Source: Pyrobaculum sp. (GTDB lineage Archaea; Thermoproteota; Thermoprotei; Thermoproteales; Thermoproteaceae). Taken from it: DNA of 7,768 nt. Position 1 is the stretch's first letter. Each line of letters begins with the position of its first letter. The stretch spans positions 1-7,768 of the forward strand of contig JAEMPK010000084.1 in the NCBI GenBank assembly GCA_022759345.1. Direction: 5' to 3'. This document shows, piece by piece, positions 5,358 to 7,768 of the stretch. The notes beneath the pieces are model-generated. The model saw only the letters and a list, made by a program, of their open reading frames with translations, had not been told where the DNA came from and made no database searches. A program made the position numbers and the translations under genes.

Positions 5358-5657
5358 GTGGCCTCTCTACAGGAGAAGTTACTAAACTTATGGCGAGACA
5401 TCAAGTGGGTGGTCTCCACTGCGTCTAAGCCGGACGAGGAGGAGTTCAACTTAACTGCTAAATTTCTCGCGCTTATAGCGTTTATTGCAGGCGCTTTCCA
5501 AATAGTTTTTCACGTGGCCGGCGTATATATCAACCATTTCGTGTATGGGACGCCGCTATACACGCTGGGAGACCCAGTCAAGGAGACTGTGGCTGTGCTG
5601 GTGTCGATTACGTTGATATTCATAGGTCTCCTGTACCTAATGACTAAACTGAGGTGA
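5358..5657 (+). CDS. secE: Protein translocase subunit SecE (Sec61 gamma), with a second membrane helix
   Basis: A 99-residue protein from GTG 5358. It clamps the SecY channel and is needed for export and membrane insertion. The N-terminal amphipathic part (ASLQEKLLNLWRDIKWVV, 2-19), the SKPDEEEFNLTAK hinge (23-35) and the first membrane helix (about 36-58) match archaeal SecE, which commonly ends there at about 60 residues. Here a loop (YINHFVYGTPLYTLGDPVKE) and a second strongly hydrophobic segment (about 77-95) follow, ending in MTKLR. An ATG at 5340 would add six residues (MYNSWS) but lies too near the TATA element. The GTG fits the leaderless spacing, and ASLQEK makes a natural N-terminus. 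It overlaps the alternative GTG start of spt5 by four bases. Confidence 0.87.
   Translation: MASLQEKLLNLWRDIKWVVSTASKPDEEEFNLTAKFLALIAFIAGAFQIVFHVAGVYINHFVYGTPLYTLGDPVKETVAVLVSITLIFIGLLYLMTKLR
5651..5657 (+). promoter_or_regulatory. Shine-Dalgarno-like GAGGTGA at the secE/spt5 junction
   Basis: GAGGTGA is a full match to the usual archaeal anti-SD (UCACCUC), embedded in the last codons and stop of secE. It ends two bases before ATG 5660, closer than normal, and contains the alternative GTG 5654. It shows that spt5 is probably translated from an internal ribosome site, but it does not settle which start is used. Confidence 0.4.
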
Positions 5658-5659
5658 CG

Positions 5660-6118
5660 ATGACGCAGGAGCGTTGCCCCGTATACACAATAAGCGTGGT
5701 GTCACGCCAGGAGTACAACGTAGTCATCGTCTTGAAAATGCGCGCCGAGTCGGGCAAAATTCCCATATACTCAATTATAGTTCCTCCAGAGTCCTTCGGC
5801 ATATTGTTCATGGAGGGAGAGTCTCTTCCTGCGGTGAACCGCGCCGTTTACGGCGTCAAACACGTGAAGGGCGTGATGCGGGGCATCACTAACGTAGACG
5901 AAGTGATGAAAGTTCTGAAGCCTGTTAAGCCGACAGTGGATATCGACGTAAACGACGAAGTAGAAATAGTGGCTGACGTCTTAAAAGGCAGTAGGGCCCG
6001 CGTTACTTTCGTGGATAAGGAAAAGGGGGTTGTGAGGGTTGAGCTCCTCGACAGCGCGTTCCCCATGCCTCTTGACCTCAAGATCACCGAGGTCAAGCTC
6101 ATTAGGAAAAGTCAATAA
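5660..6118 (+). CDS. spt5: Transcription elongation factor Spt5 (archaeal NusG)
   Basis: A 152-residue protein from ATG 5660, or 154 from the GTG at 5654 that overlaps the secE stop. The NGN domain (about residues 6-90) begins CPVYTISVVSRQEYNV and includes IYSIIVPPESFGILFMEG and GVKHVKGVMRG; it binds the RNA polymerase clamp and, with Spt4, keeps the polymerase processive. The KOW domain follows (about 96-125: VNDEVEIVADVLKGSRARV, then VTFVDKEKGVVRVELL). Length and order match archaeal Spt5, which lacks the repeated KOWs of eukaryotes. A secE-spt5-L11-L1-L10 order parallels the bacterial secE-nusG-rplKAJ cluster, supporting the assignment. It is probably transcribed with secE; a new promoter follows before L11. 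Confidence 0.95.
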   Translation: MTQERCPVYTISVVSRQEYNVVIVLKMRAESGKIPIYSIIVPPESFGILFMEGESLPAVNRAVYGVKHVKGVMRGITNVDEVMKVLKPVKPTVDIDVNDEVEIVADVLKGSRARVTFVDKEKGVVRVELLDSAFPMPLDLKITEVKLIRKSQ

Positions 6119-6140
6119 AGCACTTGCTATATCTTCTAGA

Positions 6141-6151
6141 AAACTTTTAAT
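6141..6151 (+). promoter_or_regulatory. Box A of L11-L1
   Basis: AAACTTTTAAT, begins 32 bases before the L11 ATG at 6173, almost the same phasing as at L18a and secE. The 54-base spacer after spt5 holds this element and no other recognisable signal. A purine-rich GTGAGG (6165-6170) lies just before the ATG but would be at the very edge of a leaderless transcript. Confidence 0.7.
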
Positions 6152-6172
6152 ACTTAGCCCTTTAGTGAGGCG

Positions 6173-6670
6173 ATGTCTAAGCGCGTCATAGCTGTGCCTC
6201 TACAGGGAGGAAAGGTGGCAGTGAATCCACAGTTTCAGGACTCTTTGAAGCAACTTGGCCTTGACCCCAACTCAGTGGTTCAGAAGGTGCAGGAGGAGTT
6301 GAAGAAGTACGGCAAGTACCCCATCCAGAAAGTAGAAGTAGAGATTATGTCGCCTACTCGGTATGAGGTCAAGGTGCATCTCCCGCCTGTGGGGGATCTA
6401 TTACTTAAGCTGTTTGGAAAAGACACCGGCGTCCACGACCCCACGAAGGAGACTTTAGGCAACTTGACCTTTGAACAGCTTGTGGAGATCGCGCTACTTA
6501 AGAAGGACGAACTTAAGTCGAAAACTTTGAAAGCTGCAGTGAAGCAACTTTTGAGCACGTGTAAGGCCATGGGCGTGACTGTAGACGGGAAGCCGGCAGA
6601 GGAGGTGATGAAGGAGCTAGACGGCGGTAGATACGCAGAAATTATTAATAAATTTGAAAAGTCGTGGTGA
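6173..6670 (+). CDS. rpl11: Large-subunit ribosomal protein L11 (uL11), divergent N-terminal domain
   Basis: A 165-residue L11, which with 23S rRNA and L10 forms the GTPase-associated centre contacted by elongation factors. The C-terminal RNA-binding domain is standard: GNLTFEQLVEIALLKKDEL (96-114), SKTLKAAVKQLLSTCKAMGV (116-135) and TVDGKPAEEV (136-145). The N-terminal domain keeps VPLQGGKV (8-15) and LPPVGDLLLKLFGK (70-83), but the near-universal proline-rich segment PGPPLGPALGPLGLN is replaced by NPQFQDSLKQLGLDP (18-32). Length is close to the archaeal norm, so this is substitution rather than deletion. The start ATG fits the promoter spacing. The stop TGA lies one base before the L1 ATG. 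Assignment is firm from the C-terminal domain and from the L11-L1-L10 gene order. Confidence 0.95.
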   Translation: MSKRVIAVPLQGGKVAVNPQFQDSLKQLGLDPNSVVQKVQEELKKYGKYPIQKVEVEIMSPTRYEVKVHLPPVGDLLLKLFGKDTGVHDPTKETLGNLTFEQLVEIALLKKDELKSKTLKAAVKQLLSTCKAMGVTVDGKPAEEVMKELDGGRYAEIINKFEKSW

Positions 6671-6671
6671 C

Positions 6672-7340
6672 ATGAGCGCCGTAATCAACAGGGAAGTTTT
6701 GTTAACCAAGATTAAAGAGGCCTTAAAGGCTGGGAAACCGAGGCGATTTAGGCAGAGCGTTGAATTGATTGTGGTGCTCAGAGGCGTGGATTTAAGCAAG
6801 CCGGAGAACCGTATTAACCTCCTCGTAGAGTTGCCTCACCCGCCTAAGTTGAACAAGATAGGGGCCTTCGCACACGGCGCGTTTGAAGTACAGGTTAAAA
6901 ATGCCGGCGTCGACGGAGTGGTGACGAGAGATCAGATTGAAGCTCTCTCCGGGAACAAGAGGGCAATTAGAAAACTATCTAAGCAATACGACTTCTTTGT
7001 GTCGTCGCCCGACCTCATGCCTCTATTAGGAAGAGTAGTGGGCCCCATATTTGGTCCTAGGGGAAAGATGCCGGAGGTTGTGCCGCCTAACGTAGATGTA
7101 AAGGTTGTGGTGGAGCGGCTGAGGAGGGCCGTCAGGCTGAGAATTAGAAACGAACCTGTAATTAAGGTGCGGATAGGCTCGGAGGCTCAGAAACCTGAGG
7201 AGATTCTTGAAAACGCTCTGGTGGTTCTTGAAGAGATAAATCGGAAGTTTCCCCTAAAGCAACACTTGAAAGACTTGTATATCAAGAAGACGATGGGACC
7301 TCCCGTAAGGGTAAGAGCTTTAGAAGTTTTAGCCCGCTAA
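6672..7340 (+). CDS. rpl1: Large-subunit ribosomal protein L1 (uL1)
   Basis: A 222-residue L1, the mobile-stalk protein of the 50S subunit that helps move deacylated tRNA out of the E site. Family landmarks are the N-terminal helix KIKEALKAGKPRRFRQSVEL (13-32), VDLSKPENRINLLVELPHP (39-57), the SPDLMPLLGRVVGPIFGPRG stretch (112-131) with GKMPEVVPPNV after it, and the C-terminal DLYIKKTMGPPVRV (201-214). The ATG at 6672 is preferred; an in-frame TTG at 6654 would add six residues but lies inside L11. GGTGA (6666-6670) ends one base before the ATG. In Methanococcus L1 represses its own mRNA by binding early in its coding region; a similar control is possible here but not shown. Confidence 0.97.
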   Translation: MSAVINREVLLTKIKEALKAGKPRRFRQSVELIVVLRGVDLSKPENRINLLVELPHPPKLNKIGAFAHGAFEVQVKNAGVDGVVTRDQIEALSGNKRAIRKLSKQYDFFVSSPDLMPLLGRVVGPIFGPRGKMPEVVPPNVDVKVVVERLRRAVRLRIRNEPVIKVRIGSEAQKPEEILENALVVLEEINRKFPLKQHLKDLYIKKTMGPPVRVRALEVLAR

Positions 7341-7343
7341 AAT

Positions 7344-7353
7344 TATTTAAATA
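7344..7353 (+). promoter_or_regulatory. Box A of L10
   Basis: TATTTAAATA in the 34-base spacer after L1, centred about 26 bases before the ATG at 7375 and about 23 before an adjacent in-frame TTG at 7372. It suggests that L10, and perhaps genes beyond the window, can be transcribed apart from L11-L1. The wording differs from the AAACTTTTAA element of three other units. Confidence 0.55.
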
Positions 7354-7374
7354 GTCCCCAATCTCCACGTCTTG

Positions 7375-7768
7375 ATGCTTGTCTTAGGCAAGAGGAAGTA
7401 CGTAAGGTCGAAGCCGTATCCAAAGCACAAGGTTAAGATCGTAGAGGAGGCTGTAGATCTGCTTAAAAACTATCAATATGTATTTCTCTTTGATTTACAT
7501 GGGTTGTCTTCTAGGATTTTGCATGAGTATCGATACAGATTGAGACGTTATGGCGTTATTAAAATTATTAAACCTACTTTATTTAAGATTGCATTTACTA
7601 AGGTATACGGGGGCATACCAGCTGAGATAGCTGAGAAGATAAAAGGCGAGATAGGATTCTTCTTTACTAACTTAAACCCGGCCGAGGTAATTAAGTTGGT
7701 AGCTGAAAACGCAGTAAGGCGGGCGGCTCAGCCGGGAGATAAGGCCCCGTTTGACATAGTAGTGCCTG
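7375..7768 (+). CDS. rpl10: Ribosomal stalk protein L10/P0 (uL10), 5' part
   Basis: The first 131 residues of L10/P0, which anchors L12/P1 dimers to the ribosomal stalk and recruits GTPase factors; the C-terminal stalk helices lie outside the window. The N-terminal rRNA-binding domain shows VEEAVDLLKNYQYVFLFDLH (23-42), RYRLRRYGVIKIIKPTLFKI (56-75), GEIGFFFTNLNPAEVIKLV (90-108) and the domain-closing QPGDKAPFDIVVP (119-131). The first residues (LVLGKRKYVRSKPYPKHKVK) are unusually basic. ATG 7375 was chosen over the adjacent TTG 7372 as the stronger codon; both fit the TATA spacing. Bases 7451-7600 are only 29% G+C, far below L1 upstream, with many TTA, ATT and TTT codons. Confidence 0.95.
   Translation, partial: MLVLGKRKYVRSKPYPKHKVKIVEEAVDLLKNYQYVFLFDLHGLSSRILHEYRYRLRRYGVIKIIKPTLFKIAFTKVYGGIPAEIAEKIKGEIGFFFTNLNPAEVIKLVAENAVRRAAQPGDKAPFDIVVP

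Noticed and set aside
5903..5919. GTGATGA followed by CTGA within spt5, resembling C and D' boxes.
   Set aside because: Only five bases separate the boxes, too few for a guide, and both are accounted for by codons of the NGN domain.
6654..6671. TTG start for L1 at 6654.
   Set aside because: It would place six residues inside the end of L11; an ATG one base after the L11 stop, preceded by GGTGA, is the better start.
1..7768. Defence, mobile or CRISPR elements.
   Set aside because: No transposase, integrase, direct-repeat array or inverted terminal repeats were seen; nearly all sequence is accounted for by housekeeping genes.

Overview
The window reads as part of a crenarchaeal chromosome, most likely a Pyrobaculum-like member of the Thermoproteales. 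The grounds are archaeal or eukaryotic-type translation proteins (L31e, aIF6, L18a/LX, prefoldin alpha, SRP receptor FtsY, SecE, Spt5, L1, L10), frequent GTG starts, and TATA boxes about 25 bases ahead of start codons, the pattern of leaderless mRNAs. No database comparison was possible, so the genus is an inference. There is no sign of a mobile element, CRISPR array, tRNA or rRNA.

Bases 1-2515 carry three minus-strand genes. The most upstream is a radical SAM enzyme of unknown substrate. It overlaps by four bases (ATGA) a helix-hairpin-helix DNA glycosylase/lyase with an Fe-S cysteine loop. Next comes tryptophanyl-tRNA synthetase, cut by the window edge, whose promoter overlaps the glycosylase stop codon. 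An AT-rich divergent promoter region (about 2516-2603) separates these from the plus-strand cluster.

Bases 2604-7768 form a dense plus-strand cluster for ribosome assembly and protein export: a 29-residue basic small ORF not recognised here, L31e, aIF6, L18a/LX, prefoldin alpha, FtsY, SecE, Spt5, L11, L1 and the start of L10/P0. Box A elements suggest at least six transcription units: 2604, 2722 (L31e-aIF6), 3702 (L18a-pfdA-ftsY), 5358 (secE-spt5), 6173 (L11-L1) and 7375 (L10 onward). Within units, genes abut or overlap by a few bases. The products act together: ribosomal stalk proteins (L11, L1, L10), subunit anti-association (aIF6), nascent-chain folding (prefoldin), membrane targeting (FtsY), the translocon (SecE) and transcription elongation (Spt5).

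Points that stand out: the small ORF beside L31e, where a gene for L39e might be expected; an L11 lacking the proline-rich N-terminal signature of its family; a SecE with a second predicted membrane helix; a near-identical AAACTTTTAA promoter element at almost constant spacing ahead of three ribosome/export units; a 62% GC noncoding gap between ftsY and secE that may hold a structured RNA; and a 29% GC patch inside L10.
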